Numbered from the stretch's first letter, positions 32,341-42,769 are shown. The stretch: 64,000 nucleotides of DNA from Prorocentrum cordatum (GCA_963575745.1 CAUYUJ010010480.1:270230-334229); one strand, 5' to 3'. Numbers and translations are program-made. The notes: a model not told the origin generated them from the sequence alone.

Positions 32341-33157
32341 GGGGGGGGAGCTGCAGCTTCTCGTGGCCCACTTCACGTGGGCGGGGCTCATGCCTCCGCG
32401 CGCCTGCTACCGCTTCATCGAGGACGCGGGCGAGTCGAGGTCGAAGCCGTGGGCCTCTGTCCCGGCGGAGCTTCGCATGATGTGTTCCCTGACTGTATTT
32501 GCTTCGACGGACGCGCGACGGCCCTGCAGCGACATCGCGACCGCGACCGACGCGTCCACTGGCGACGGCGAGGATGGCACCGACTTCGGCTGCTTGAGGG
32601 TAGCGCAGCGCGCGGCTTCGCCCATTGATGTTAGCCGCGCTTGTCGCATTGCCGAGGGTTGGCGCTTCCTCGTGGAGGGCGCCATCTCCGCTCGGCGCCG
32701 CGCTCTGGACGCCTGCGAGCTTGCGACGGTGGTTTTCGCGGTGGAGGGGCCGGGGAGCGCCGAGCTCGAATCGGAGCAGCCCCCGCCCACCAGCGGGCCG
32801 CTCTTCGAGGAGATCCCCTTCGACATCGCTGGGCACCAGGAGGACTGTCAGCTGCGCGTCCGCGGCCGCTGGGCCGCGGGGGAAGGGGTCCTTCGGCTCG
32901 AAGGGCGAAGTGGAATTCGACACGTGCTGCGGTCCGCCGATAATCATTGTCATGATCACCTCGTGCTTGGAGGCAATCTATCACTCGTGCTCGCTCTGTC
33001 GAAAGGGCGCGCTGCAAATCCAGAGCTAAATCAGACGCGCAGGGAAGCAGGCGCGATATCCATTGCCACTGGTTGCAAGTTCTTCCACCGTTGGGCCCCG
33101 TCGGAGATCAACCTTGCCGACCGCGGCTCCAGGCTCAAGGGTCGCGGCCCCGTCTGA
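32340..33157 (+). pseudogene. RT thumb plus RNase H-like domain
   Basis: After a frame change at the G8 run 32341-32348, one frame stays open to the stop at 33157. ELQLLVAHFTWAGLMPP and CYRFIEDAG are followed by a WASVPAELRMM block; ATATDASTGDGEDGTDFGC is the expected first RNase H strand with its catalytic aspartate. Later NLSLVLALSKGRAANPELNQ, CKFFHRWAPSEINLADRGSR fits the C-terminal RNase H signature (RW.PSE.N.AD..SR). RNase H would remove RNA from RNA:DNA hybrids. This is the best-preserved enzymatic block of the element. Confidence 0.7.
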
Positions 33158-33183
33158 GCTCATCCAGACCTCCGCGATGTTGA

Positions 33184-33574
33184 GAGGCGCGGGCCCCCGC
33201 CAGCCAGACGGAGCGCCGGCGCGCAAGCGGCGGCGCCAGCTGCGGCGCGCGGCGCCTTCTTTCTGGAGGTCAGCACCGTGCGCGGCCCGACCGCGGACCT
33301 CTACGACACCTACCTGGCCGCCTTCCAGAGCTGGGCAGGGTGCGCATCCGCGAGCAGAAGGTCGGGGAGCTAGATCCGCTTCTGCTGGACTACTGGGGGC
33401 ACCTCTACTGCGAGGGCGACAACCGCGCGACTGCGACCAAGCTCCTGGCACCCGTAGAGTACAGGCGCCCTCAGCTTCGGAAGGGTTGCCAAGCAGCCCC
33501 CGCACGTGCACGCCATGCGCTTCGAGGGTTTCGCCGACTCGCCCCAGGCCGCAGCAGGGATGGCGCAATTTTAC
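33184..33574 (+). pseudogene. tyrosine recombinase, N-terminal part
   Basis: ARKRRRQLRRAAPSF leads into an SFLEVSTVRGPTADLYDTYL-type frame, then LDPLLLDYWGHLYCEGDN, TKLLAPVEYRRPQL and RALRGFRRLAPGRSR in another frame. Spacing and motifs fit the core-binding half of the recombinase of this element class (a RALKGWRKLAPG..R-like block before the catalytic half). Coding stops at 33575, where the GC-rich array begins. Continues at 52546. Confidence 0.6.
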
Positions 33575-34430
33575 CAAGGCCCGGCTGGGCGCCCGGGCGC
33601 CCGGACGCCCGGGCGCCCGGGCGCCCGGGCGCCCGGGCGCCTGGTGGGCCAGGCCCATGCGACAGAACCGCCCAGGGCGCCCGCGCCCGGACGCCCGGAC
33701 GCCTGGACGCCCGGGCGTCCGGACGCCTGGGCGCCCGGACTGGGCGCCTGAAGCGCCCTGGCGCACGAACGCCCTCGGCGCCAAAGCGCCCGGACGCCCG
33801 GGCGCCCGGGGCCCGGGCGCCGGGCGCCCGGGCGCCCGGGCGCCCGGCGGGCCACGCCCAGGAAACGCCCCGACGCTAGGTGCCAGCGCCCAGGGCGCCC
33901 TGGCGCCCGGACGCCCGGACGCCCACGCCCAGACGCCCAGACGCCCGGGCGCCCGGGCGCGCGGACGCCCGCGGGCGCCCGGACGAGCGAACCGCGCAGA
34001 CGCCCGGGCGCCCGGACGCCCGGGCGCCCGGACGCAGCGCCCAGACGCGCGGGCGCCCGGGCGCCCAGGCGCCCAGACGCCCGGACACTGGGGCGCCCGG
34101 ACTCCGAGGACGTCTGGGCGCGCGAACCGCCCAGACGCCTGGGCGCCTGGGCGCCCGCGGCGCGCCCAGACGCCCGCGCGCCTGAAACGCCCAGACGCCC
34201 GGGCGCCGCGGGCGCCAGAAGCGCCGGGAACGCCGCGCCTGGGCGCCCGGACGCCCGGGCGCTCGGGAAACGCCCGGACGCTGGGAGCGCCCAGGGCGCC
34301 CGCGCCCGGGCGCCGGGATGCCCGGGCGCCCGGGCGCCAGAAGCGCCGGGAACGCCCGCGCCCACGGACGCCCGGACGCCCGGGCGCCCGGGAAACGCCT
34401 GGACGCTGGGAGCGCCCAGGGCGCACGCGC
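33575..34430. repeat. GCGCCCGG array 1
   Basis: Degenerate tandem 8-10 bp units (GCGCCCGG, GACGCCCGG, GCGCCTGG), over 80 percent GC and largely palindromic. Interrupts the recombinase gene on its left and abuts the candidate transposon end on its right. Confidence 0.9.
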
Positions 34431-34540
34431 CTACTTTGTGGATTCCCGAGTTTACGGGTTTATAACTGGAGTTGCGCCAGCAGTTATAAACTCTTTATAA
34501 CTCTGGCGCAAACAGATTTACAAAAGTTAGTAAACGCAGC
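34431..34540. repeat. left TIR and subterminal TTATAA motifs
   Basis: CTACTTTGTGGATTC followed by three TTTATAACT/AGTTATAAA motifs and GTTGCGCCAGCAG / CTCTGGCGCAAAC, itself an inverted pair. AT-rich in a GC-rich setting; plausible transposase-binding region. Confidence 0.6.
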
Positions 34541-34625
34541 TAACTTCTGCTAACTTCTGCTAACTTCTGATAACTTCTGATAACTTCTGATAACTTCTGA
34601 TAACTTCTGATAACTTCTGACAACT
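34541..34625. repeat. TAACTTCTGA tandem repeat
   Basis: Eight or so 10-bp units, TAACTTCTGC then TAACTTCTGA. Single units recur at 34757-34790 and near the right end (46908-46947). Confidence 0.9.
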
Positions 34626-34802
34626 TTTGAATCGCAGAGAAGATAGCGCATCGCAGCAGTTCCTCCTCCTGCAGCAGTTCCAATAGCTTTTGATTAATCG
34701 TGATAACTTATTGTAGATTCTGCTGCAGCACTTCCTCCTCCCGCAGCAATTAATGTTGATAACTTCTGATAACTTATGACAACTTCTGATATATTCAGCT
34801 GC

Positions 34803-34875
34803 AGTTCCTCCTCTTCCTCCTCCTCCTCTCCCTCTTCCTCCTCCTCCTCCTCCTCCTCCTCCTCCTCCTCCTCTT
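34803..34875. repeat. CTC trinucleotide tract
   Basis: CTC triplets with CTT interruptions. Confidence 0.9.
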
Positions 34876-35080
34876 CTCTTATCCCAATGCTCCTCATAAG
34901 TGGGCGCGCGGGGCTGAGCCTCCATTGCGCGATGGCCATGTTAAGAACCCCTCGTTGCAAACACTGTGTGGGGAACAATGTACTCTACTCGCCGTGTAGC
35001 AACGCAGCTTGGGGATTAAAAATATGATAGCGGCAAAACAATTGAGGAATGTGTAGTTTGGTACATGTACAATCCAAGCG

Positions 35081-35125
<45 letters not shown>

Positions 35126-35152
35126 CCAACAACAACAACAACACCAACAGTG
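35081..35152. repeat. CAA trinucleotide tract
   Basis: About 23 CAA triplets with two ACC breaks, the only CAA tract in the window. Confidence 0.9.
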
Positions 35153-35414
35153 TTCTTGCGGCCAAAAACGTGGCCCCAAGACGGTTCAGCAAATGAAATG
35201 CGCTCGCGACCCCAATGCACTGTTCAGGATCAACGCGTCGAGCGTGCTCGTAGCGCTGGCCGCTTCGAATCGGCGTCTAACCACCCGTTCGCTCAGAAGT
35301 AAGTGACGGGCGGTTTCCACATGTACCCGTGCCTTTGATAGACGACGAGGGGGGTGCGGAGAAGCATCGGGAGGTGGGGGCGCTATGAATAGGAGGAGGT
35401 GGATGGGGGAGGAC

Positions 35415-35465
35415 GATGACGAGGAGGAGGAGGAGGAGGAGGAGGAGGAGGAGGAGGAGAGCGGA
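35415..35465. repeat. GGA trinucleotide tract
   Basis: GGA triplets between non-repetitive flanks. Confidence 0.9.
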
Positions 35466-35505
35466 GAGGAAGGGAACTGCGTTACGGGCCTGGTGATGTC
35501 GGCCT

Positions 35506-35862
35506 TCACGCAACGCACTTCCAGAACCGATCCGCGGCCGCTAAGTGGCTCAAGCATTGAGGGTGGGGGCGGGGGTTAGCGGGCTGCGGGGGGCGGGACG
35601 CGTGCATGGGGGAAAAACAACTACACGGGTGAAGGGCGCGACCGTTCAAATCATATGAGGTGGGCGGGTCCTTGAAATCCAAGTTGAACGCGATGTTGTA
35701 ATGCACGTCAGGCCAACAATCCGCCAGAAACTCTGACAGGTCCATGCGCACGGGCCGCGGAGGGCCTCGTTGCCACCAGACCCTATGATAGTTAGGGTCT
35801 TTTGTGCTATCGTGCCCTGGTGCGAGGAATTTCTGGACTCGCGACATTGCGTGATCTGTCAA
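35506..35862 (-). CDS. uncertain ORF, 118 aa
   Basis: Minus-strand frame with ordinary composition (MTDHAMSRVQKFLAPGHDST .., RPVRMDLSEFLADCWPDVHY). It lies in the same orientation as the transposon genes and downstream of them. No domain recognised and no homologue in the window. Possibly a sixth transposon gene or an exon remnant; could be chance. Confidence 0.25.
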   Translation of the reverse strand: MTDHAMSRVQKFLAPGHDSTKDPNYHRVWWQRGPPRPVRMDLSEFLADCWPDVHYNIAFNLDFKDPPTSYDLNGRALHPCSCFSPMHASRPPQPANPRPHPQCLSHLAAADRFWKCVA

Positions 35863-35934
35863 AACGGCTTGGGACCTGAGGAAATAATGGCGATGGCGGA
35901 ATCGGTTGGGCTCTCTAAGACGAGAAGGGCCCAG

Positions 35935-36340
35935 GCCACTTAGACCAGGGAGCTTTCGAGACCTTCAGACCCAATGGGTCCTGCGACCCTGAGCCCCATG
36001 GATTAAGAGAGCTGGGGCCTCGCGTCGCCGAACCCCCGAATCTGTCAATGCATAGAGACCATGAAACCCAAAATCTGGAAAGCCGTGATGACTGAAAACC
36101 CTCATACCTTGAGACCCTGATACGCCATTAAGTTGTAGACCCCGAGGCCCCGAATACCCCAAATGCTTAGGCTCTATATCATGAAAACTGAGCCCTGCAA
36201 CCCCCCATCCCCCTGTGGATTCTAGGGCCCTGAAGCCACCCCGATCCACGTCTGCCCAAAACAGTTTAAATCTTGAGACCCTGGGGCCCCGACGTCCCAG
36301 GGCCCGCATCAACGAAACTCAAACGCAACGCCATGACACC
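35935..36340. repeat. GAGACCCTGA-like degenerate repeat
   Basis: GA.ACCC / GACCCTGA / CCCCGA motifs recur about every 10-12 bp across the block. Strongly diverged. No coding signal. Confidence 0.5.
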
Positions 36341-36668
36341 CCAGTGCATTGACCACCGCAAACACAGACAAACGACGATGCCGACGTATGCGATTTCTTT
36401 TCTTTTTTTTCTGAGCCTCCGTGCGGGGCGTGCCACGCATCAATTGTAAGATCGACCACGTATAGGGCTATAGCCGCATGTCAAGCTGCTTCCCCGCGTG
36501 CTATGTATACGCGTGCGGGCGGTCTGGGAAGCGGAGGCTCTGCCCGCCCGACAGTTCACTTCCCTTCTCCCACTGTTACCACCCAGAGCCTCCAGCCAGA
36601 TCTCGCTGCACTCTCGCATACAGCACTACAGCTAAGTGGTCAACAAAACCTGGAACTCGCCCAGCCCC

Positions 36669-37487
36669 TCAGTTTGTCTTGACGTGCTTGATCAACTCAG
36701 CCCACGCCTTGCGCCCGTCTACCTTCCAAGAGAATGCTGCGTCCACTCTCTCCCCCATTTTCAAGCACCTCCACCTGGAAGAGTTCAAATCTGTGTAAAT
36801 CCTCCACTGCTTGAAGATCTTCGGGGGAGATTTACGGGTCGGTATGTTGGGGTACTTGCTCAACTCTGCCACGGTAATCTTCTGCGGACTCAGCTGCTCA
36901 CGGGCATGTGTTTTTTTCGGCGAAGGGGTGGCGTGCGTGCTTGCTGCAGCGGGGCGTTTCTGGACGGCAGCGGGGCGCTTCCGAACCTTCCCTGTCTGCT
37001 CGGCGTCGCGCTCGGCATCGCCATCCTCGCTCTTTTTCTTCCCGTCGATAACCTTGGGGGCGAGCCGATCAGGCGGAGCGGTGAGGGGAGGGGGGGTGGG
37101 GGGTGGTGCCGAGGAGAGAGGGGCGTGCATTTCGGTTCAGCGAGCCGCACTCGGGGCTCTTGGCACAGGGGCCCTCTGGACAAACGATGGGGGGCCACTC
37201 TGGGCCAGCCGAACCCATATACCCCCATCCCTCACCGCCTCGCCGAACTCTTTGGCCACGTCGGAGAGCGAGCGAGGCGCCACTCCCGCGGGCGCCGCCG
37301 CCGCCGCATCGGCTGGCACCACTCCCGCGGGCACAGCTCCCGAGGGCACCACTCCCGCTGGTACCACTCCCGCGGGCACCGCCGCGGCGGGCGACGGGTC
37401 GGGCGGCGGCTCGGGCGCGCCTCTTGCGGGGCGGATTGAGAAGGGGATAGCGGTGCGGGAATGCGGGGGAGGGTGGTGTTGTAGCAA
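36669..37487 (-). CDS. basic Pro/Ala protein of the transposon (one in-frame stop)
   Basis: Two stretches in the same minus-strand frame: 37487-37137 (PAGVVPAGVVPSGAV repeats, SLSDVAKEFGEAVRDGGIWV) and 37130-36669, separated by a TGA at 37137-37139. The second holds KRPAAVQKRPAAAS, the basic KTHAREQLSPQKITVAELSK, and a C-terminal WRIYTDLNSSRWRCLKMGER..FSW..DGRKAWAELIKHV block. That terminal block resembles one I recall in many dinoflagellate transposon-associated proteins. The stop may be real (separate start at 37130) or a decay mutation. Role unknown; the lysine/arginine-rich linker suggests nucleic-acid contact. Confidence 0.5.
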
Positions 37488-37617
37488 TATTATTGTTGAT
37501 CAGCGTGGACCCCTAACAGTACTATATGATTGTCTATGCGGTGCAATCTGTGTGGCCCAATCTATGTGCTGAAATCTACGTGGTGCAAGCTATGTGGCGT
37601 GCTCAGGATGGTGCGCG

Positions 37618-38688
37618 CTATGTAGTGCTAGCTGTGCGGTGCAGTCGTCGCAGTCGCCGTCGTCGTCGTGGCGCACCCAGCTGGCGCGCGGGAAGCGGCG
37701 GCGAGGGCACCAACTGTTGGTCGTAGCGCCCGTCCGCGCCGTGGCCGTAGTGGTGGTTGTGGTAGCGGCGGTCGCACTGGCTGTCGTAGCGGCTGTCGCG
37801 GTAGTCGCGGCAATCCCGCCCGTCTGCGCCCACTGGCATCGGTTTATCGAAGATAACCAAGCCTGGGCATTCATCAATCGGAGCGTCACGCAGGGCCCTG
37901 GGTCTCTGCCTGCGTGGGGGAGGGGCCATGTGCCTCACCAATGAATTCGAGTTCCTGCACGGGAGGCGTACGCGGAGCATCTCAATCGAATCTTCAACCA
38001 CTGGGCACGCCACTGGAGGCCGCGACGCGAACGCCGCGAAAGCGTCGGGAAGCTGGTGCTCCAACATCTCGGGGTTGTCAGGGTAATCCTTGAGCTGCCC
38101 GTGGTAGTGCAGGCGCATCTTGCCCCTGATCTTCTCCAGGTGGCTGTGCATATCCTCCTTCTTCTTCAGGGCTTCGGTCGCGTCGGCGTAGATCGGCTGG
38201 CCTGGTGTAGCGCGCGCCACGACGACAGCCGACCACGCGGCGATGAACGTGCCCTCGTTCGGGTTGGACAACCCCAGCAGCAAGAAGCGGTTGCAGATGA
38301 CAACCTTGATGGTGTCCCAAGGCGCCGACGGGTCGCGAATGATATCCCAGTCCTCCTTACTCAGGTACTTGTAGAATTTCAGACAGCTCTGGCGCTCAAT
38401 CTGCTTCTTGCCAACGTCATGCGCATTGACAACGTCCCCTGTCATCTGCGAGAGCTTGCCAGTGATCTTGGAGTTAATGATTTCACCCAGGGCGCAACGC
38501 TGAGCGCCATCGAACTCGCTGGTGCGCAAGGCCTTCAACATCGAGGTTGCGTCGTCCAAGCTCCATCCAGGGATCGTCGCCAAGCTCTCGCGGATCATGG
38601 CCATGCCCTTGACGCTGTCGGCCTCTCCCAAGGATTCCTTGCACACGCACATGTGTTCGAGAACTCGCACCACGGCTTCTAGAGCCAT
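37618..38688 (-). CDS. helical protein of the transposon, 356 aa
   Basis: Continuous minus-strand frame with non-repetitive composition in its first ~255 residues: MALEAVVRVLEHM.., GWSLDDATSMLKALRTSEFD, YKYLSKEDWDIIRDPSAPWD, ICNRFLLLGLSNPNEGT, ending around CPVVEDSIEMLRVRLPCRNSN. The tail is Arg/Asp/Tyr/His-rich. It resembles a family of unknown function that I recall as multicopy in dinoflagellates (block with SKEDW..L.DP..PW). Probably soluble and alpha-helical. Same orientation as its neighbours. Function not known. Confidence 0.6.
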   Translation of the reverse strand: MALEAVVRVLEHMCVCKESLGEADSVKGMAMIRESLATIPGWSLDDATSMLKALRTSEFDGAQRCALGEIINSKITGKLSQMTGDVVNAHDVGKKQIERQSCLKFYKYLSKEDWDIIRDPSAPWDTIKVVICNRFLLLGLSNPNEGTFIAAWSAVVVARATPGQPIYADATEALKKKEDMHSHLEKIRGKMRLHYHGQLKDYPDNPEMLEHQLPDAFAAFASRPPVACPVVEDSIEMLRVRLPCRNSNSLVRHMAPPPRRQRPRALRDAPIDECPGLVIFDKPMPVGADGRDCRDYRDSRYDSQCDRRYHNHHYGHGADGRYDQQLVPSPPLPARQLGAPRRRRRLRRLHRTASTT

Positions 38689-39196
38689 AACCTAGTGGAA
38701 GTGCTACGCGGGCGCTTGTTCACAGGGTTTGTCAATCAGAATGAACTCGAGCCAAATATATGCGAGAGGGGCGGGGATACAGTGGTCAGAAACTGCGCTG
38801 GGCAGCGGCAAGAAATACTGACGTTCGCTCGTGGGCCCACCACCCCTTCCGCCACTACATCCTTCTGGGGCGAGGGATTGCGCTAGGGGGTCACTTTCGA
38901 AAGGCAGCGCACATGTTTTTTTGCCTTCCGAAGCCCCCGTCCCCTCCGCCACCGCACCCGCACCCTTGCAAACAACTATCTCTGGTGTGAATGAAACCTG
39001 GTGTCCAAACTGATTCGTTGTTCGAGCTGCGTCCAGCCGCGGCGACGAAGAGCCTTCCCCGAGAACCAGGAAGTGAGGAAACGCAAATCTTGCCACTCGC
39101 ACGGCTGCGCGGGGCTACGGCGGTCATAATCTGCAAACTACAACCACAGAAATGGAGCTGACAAACTAGAGATGCACCCTCCCGTCGTCTCCTAGA
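38689..39196. other. intergenic, no gene recognised
   Basis: Between transposon genes. Frames on the minus strand (39102-38704) show no recognised domain. Confidence 0.4.
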
Positions 39197-39484
39197 TTTT
39201 AGCTTGAAATGTTATCGAGATTCCCCGAGTACAAGGCTCGTGGCTCCCTCTCGAGACTTCCTCGCAAGTTATCCCGCTCGGGACTCCCTCACAATTTATA
39301 TTCAACCCTCTATCCTCATCCTCCTCATCATCATTCTCCACCTGGCTGGATGGATGAGAAAATATATTATGAGCGAACACAGTTCCGCACAGCTGTAAGA
39401 GAATCGCGTTCTCAACTGGCAGCGGTGACGGCGGCGCAGCCGTCTCGGCAGCAACGTGATTCGCGAGCAAGAGAACGGAACAAG

Positions 39485-39730
39485 CTCCTCTGCCTCCTCC
39501 TCCTCCACCCCACTCCCCTCCTCCTACTCCTCCTCCTCCTACTCCTCCTCCTCCTCCTACTCCTCCTCCTCCTTCTCCTCCTCCTCCTCCTCCTCCTTCT
39601 CCTCCCCCTATCACCCTCCTCTCTCCTCGTGTTCCTCCTCCTCCTTCACCACCAGTTCCCCCTCCTGCTGCTGCTGCTGCTCCTGCTGCTCCTCCTCCTC
39701 TTCCTCCTCCTCCTCCTCCTCACCCCCTCC
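39485..39730. repeat. CTC/CTT/CTG pyrimidine tract
   Basis: Mostly CTC triplets, with TAC and CTG interruptions. Confidence 0.9.
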
Positions 39731-39756
39731 ATGCGCAACCCGCGGCCTACCGCTGC

Positions 39757-40164
39757 CTACTCCTCCCACTTGTCGTGCGCGGGGATCAGGCTGGGGTCGA
39801 GCCTCTCTCCACCTGGCGCGGCGAAGGAGGCGGGATCGATTCGAAGGAAGGAGTGGAGGGGGCGTAGGGGGGCGTAGGGGAACGTGGGAGAGCGCACGGA
39901 ACCGTGGAGGAGCGTAGGTGACCGTCGGGAAACGTGGAGGGAGCTTAGCGGAAGAGGGGGTCGATTCGAAGGGAGAGCGTAGGGGAACGATTCGAAGGAA
40001 GGAGTGGAGGGGGCGCATGGGGAACGCGGACAAGCGTGGGAGGGGGGGAGTAGGGGCTTAAAGTAAACAGTTAGAAACCAGGAGCGGAGGGAGCGTCGGG
40101 GAACGCGGAGGAGAGTAGGGGAGCGTAGGGAGCGTAAGGGAACGTAGGGCACCGCTGCGATGTA
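39757..40164. repeat. GGGGAACG / GTGGAGG degenerate repeat
   Basis: GGAACG, GTAGGGG and GTGGAGGG motifs recur; a longer unit GATTCGAAGG(A)AGGAGTGGAG occurs at 39837-39860 and 39989-40013. Minus-strand Pro/Arg/Ser frames are translations. Confidence 0.6.
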
Positions 40165-40316
40165 GTGGGGCCTTCTTGGAGGCTTCTTGGAGGCTTCTTT
40201 TCGCAACCCCCTGCGAGTGATTTTGCTGGTCACGTTAGCGTATCGTGACCAGCAAAAACCCTCGCAGGGGCCACGAACAAATGAGGCTCGAAAGGGGATG
40301 CAGGAATGACTCAGAG
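40165..40316. repeat. hairpin-bearing repeat, copy 1
   Basis: Within it, 40207-40270 folds as a long hairpin: arms CCCCTGCGAG..TTTTGCTGGTCACG and CGTGACCAGCAAAA..CTCGCAGGGG, loop TTAGCGTAT. Flanked left by GGAGGCTTCTTGGAGGCTTC and right by AATGACTCAGAG. Confidence 0.85.
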
Positions 40317-40399
40317 GGCGAAACGGGAGGAGGAGGGGAAGGGGGCGGGAGGGAAGATGGGGTGAGGCGGGAGGGAGGAGGGGCACAGCTGGGATGTCT

Positions 40400-40551
40400 C
40401 GGGGCCTTCTTGGAGGCTTCTTGGAGGCTTCTTTTCGCAACCCCCTGCGAGTGATTTTGCTGGTCACGTTAGCGTATCGTGACCAGCAAAAACCCTCGCA
40501 GGGGCCACGAGCAAATGAAGCCCGAAAGGAAATGCCGGAATGACTCAGAGT
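40400..40551. repeat. hairpin-bearing repeat, copy 2
   Basis: Near-identical to copy 1 at an offset of 235 bp; the hairpin occupies 40442-40505 with the same arms and loop. Confidence 0.85.
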
Positions 40552-40626
40552 GGGACACTGGAGGGAGGAGGTGGCAGACGGGAGGGAGGAGGATGGTAGA
40601 CGGGAGGGAGGAGGGGCCATAACGAT

Positions 40627-40800
40627 TCAGATCGATATCAGATCGAGCTCAGATCGACTTCAGATCGAGTCGATCTGAAATCAATCTGAAATCGATCTGA
40701 ATGGGTATTATACCAATCTGATACCAATCTGATATCAATCTGATGCCTATCTGAATCAATCTGAACACATACCAACCACATACATTCAGATAGCCTCAGA
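40627..40800. repeat. TCAGATCGA / ATCTGAAATC inverted array
   Basis: Left half repeats TCAGATCGA, right half repeats its inverse, ATCTGA with AT-rich spacers. The switch is at the palindrome near 40672 (CAGATCGAGTCGATCTG). The whole block can fold. Confidence 0.8.
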
Positions 40801-40972
40801 TCGATCGGGTGTCGAGGGACTAACAGCAATCAAACTGCATGTGTTGTTTCCTTCTAGTGTTGGCGGGCAGAGCCTTCGCCGTCGAAGAGACACCTCTCCC
40901 GATCACAAATCAGCAACATGACAGCGCAAACTACTTGAAACACAAGATCATGCTCTGCTGCCTGCTGCTATC

Positions 40973-41093
40973 TCACCTAGCGAGCCTCCGCTCTACTCTC
41001 AGCTCACCTAGCGAGCCTCGGCTCTACTCTCAACTCACCTCTGCTATCTCACCTCGCGAGCGTCGGCTCTACTCTCAGCTCACCTCATTGACC
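40973..41093. repeat. ~40-bp tandem repeat, three units
   Basis: CTCACCTAGCGAGCCTCGGC then TCTACTCTCAGCTCAC, three diverged units just downstream of the minus-strand gene end. Confidence 0.8.
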
Positions 41094-41523
41094 CTTGTAC
41101 CTGCCCTCCGCCTTTACCTTCGCCTTGCCGACTGCCTTGCCCTTCGCTTTGGCCTTCGCCCTGCCGACTGTCCCGTCAGTCTGCTTCTCTGCCTCGGTCA
41201 GCGTCCTCTTGAGCGCCAGGCGGCGCCGCTTTGCCACAGCTTCGTTGCCGTCGCAGCATTCGGCGATGCCGCCCGCTGCGGGCACTGCAGCAGCTGCGGT
41301 AGCACTCACCTCTGGCTCTGCTGCCTCCGCTGCGGGCGCTGCGTCCACTGCGTCCACCTCGGGGTGCGCGAACATCTCCAGGCCAGCGGCCGCAGGATTC
41401 CGCTTCAACATATCGTTCTTGATCTCCACTGGGATTTCGTCGAGGTTGCCTGTGAAATATCAAACGGAGGACGACTACTACGACTACGGCGAGGGCGACT
41501 ACGACGACGACGACGACGACGTT

Positions 41524-41558
<35 letters not shown>

Positions 41559-42651
41559 AGTCGTAGTCGTCGTCGACGCCTGAAAGCTTGTCGCCGTACT
41601 CCTTGATGAACTTCAGCGCGTTCCGACCGCGCTGCCAGACAACCGTAGCCTCGCCCTTCTTCGCGACGCCCGTCTCGATGAAGACCTTCAGGATGTCGAG
41701 CTCCTTTTTGGCATCTGCCACGTAGCCGTCGTTCTTCTCCAGGAGGCCCTCGGGCACGTACCTCTTCGCCTCGCTGCTAGTTGCCACGAGCATGAGTACG
41801 TTGTGCTCGGCCAAATACTCCTCGATATCAGTGGCCAGGGCGGTGATCTTGTCCAACTGCTTGGCGGGGATGCTCTTGTTGTCATTGGCTGGCTCCTTCT
41901 GCGTCCTTGGCTTGGGCGCGGCCTTGGCCTTGCCCTTGGCGACAGCCATGGGGTTGGCCCTGGCCGTGCGCCTGTGGTGCTCCTGCTCCTCTCTCGTGTC
42001 GGTCCCCACGAACTTGAACTCCGCGACGTAAATCTGCTCCTGGCCATTGTAGGGGTCCTTCCAGCGCGGAGCGTTCGCCAGATGGTTGCTCCACGCCACG
42101 GGGTCCGTCTTGAAACGGGGCAGTTCCTTGGCCTCCTCAATCGGGCAGTACCTCCCCTCCTCCCTGAACTGCGCGGATTTCTTCTTTGACTTGATGGCCT
42201 CCACCTCTTGCTCCATGGCGCAGGCGAGCTCCGCGCCGAACAGGTTCCCGCTTTTCTTAGCGAACTCAGCCCTCTGCCCTGCGTCGAGCTGGCCGAACAA
42301 CTCGTACTTCTCTGCGTTGCCACGGCGGATGTTGTTGACGCGGCCCTTCAAGCGGTTGCAGCAATGGTGGATCCATTGCTCGTACTCGCCGACTTGCGAC
42401 TGGCAGAAACCATCCTCTGCGCGAACTGAGTTGGTACAGTAGCTGCAGCGGGGAAGTGTGTCGGCATCTCCTTCGGGCTGCTGCTGCGGTGGGGGCGGCT
42501 GTGGCAAAGCGAGCTCCAGCATATGGTCACCGCGGCTCGCTGCGGCACTGCTGGCGGGCGACGCCGTGAGTCCGCGCTCCTCGGGGGACGCGGCCTGCGA
42601 TGACATCCTCGGATCGCGGGGCAAGTCGGTCGACGGGGCTACAGCCTCCAC
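41085..42651 (-). CDS. Cys/His protein of the transposon, spliced (478 aa)
   Basis: Exon 1 42651-41580, GC-AG intron 41579-41450, exon 2 41449-41085; joining restores the frame exactly (..KLSG|NLDEIPVEIKNDMLKR..). Alternative start at 42606 (MSSQAAS). After an Ala/Ser/Pro-rich leader comes a possible metal site, CSYCTNSV..WIHHCCNRL, then a charged helical domain (GQLDAGQRAEFAKKSG.., KFIKEYGDKLSG) and a basic tail with KRRRLALKRTLTEAEKQ and KAKAKGKAVGKAK, which looks like a nuclear localisation or DNA-binding tail. It resembles a dinoflagellate multicopy family of unknown function. Same orientation as the transposase. Enzymatic role not evident. Confidence 0.6.
41450..41579 (-). other. GC-AG intron formed by a palindromic GAC/GTC block
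   Basis: 130 bp. On the minus strand the donor is TCAG|GCGTCG and the acceptor TTTCACAG|GCAACC, so AGGC is directly repeated at both ends. Nearly all the intron is a GAC run facing a GTC run (41464-41577), a near-perfect palindrome. Removing it restores the reading frame. Unspliced, it would encode poly-Asp then poly-Val. Confidence 0.6.
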
Positions 42652-42769
42652 GCTTCCCCAGACGGCTCGAGCCTCAAATGCTACGGACTTGTGGATCCCT
42701 TGTAATCACCGTGTGGGCCCCCTCGTGGGCCCCATGTGGATGCCTTGTGGACCCCATGTGGAGTGGTCG

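Noticed and set aside
33063-34553. 496-codon plus-strand frame running through the GCGCCCGG array
   Set aside because: Only its first part overlaps recombinase sequence; the rest (ARTPGRPG-type) is array translation. Same for the long frames at 51659-53356.
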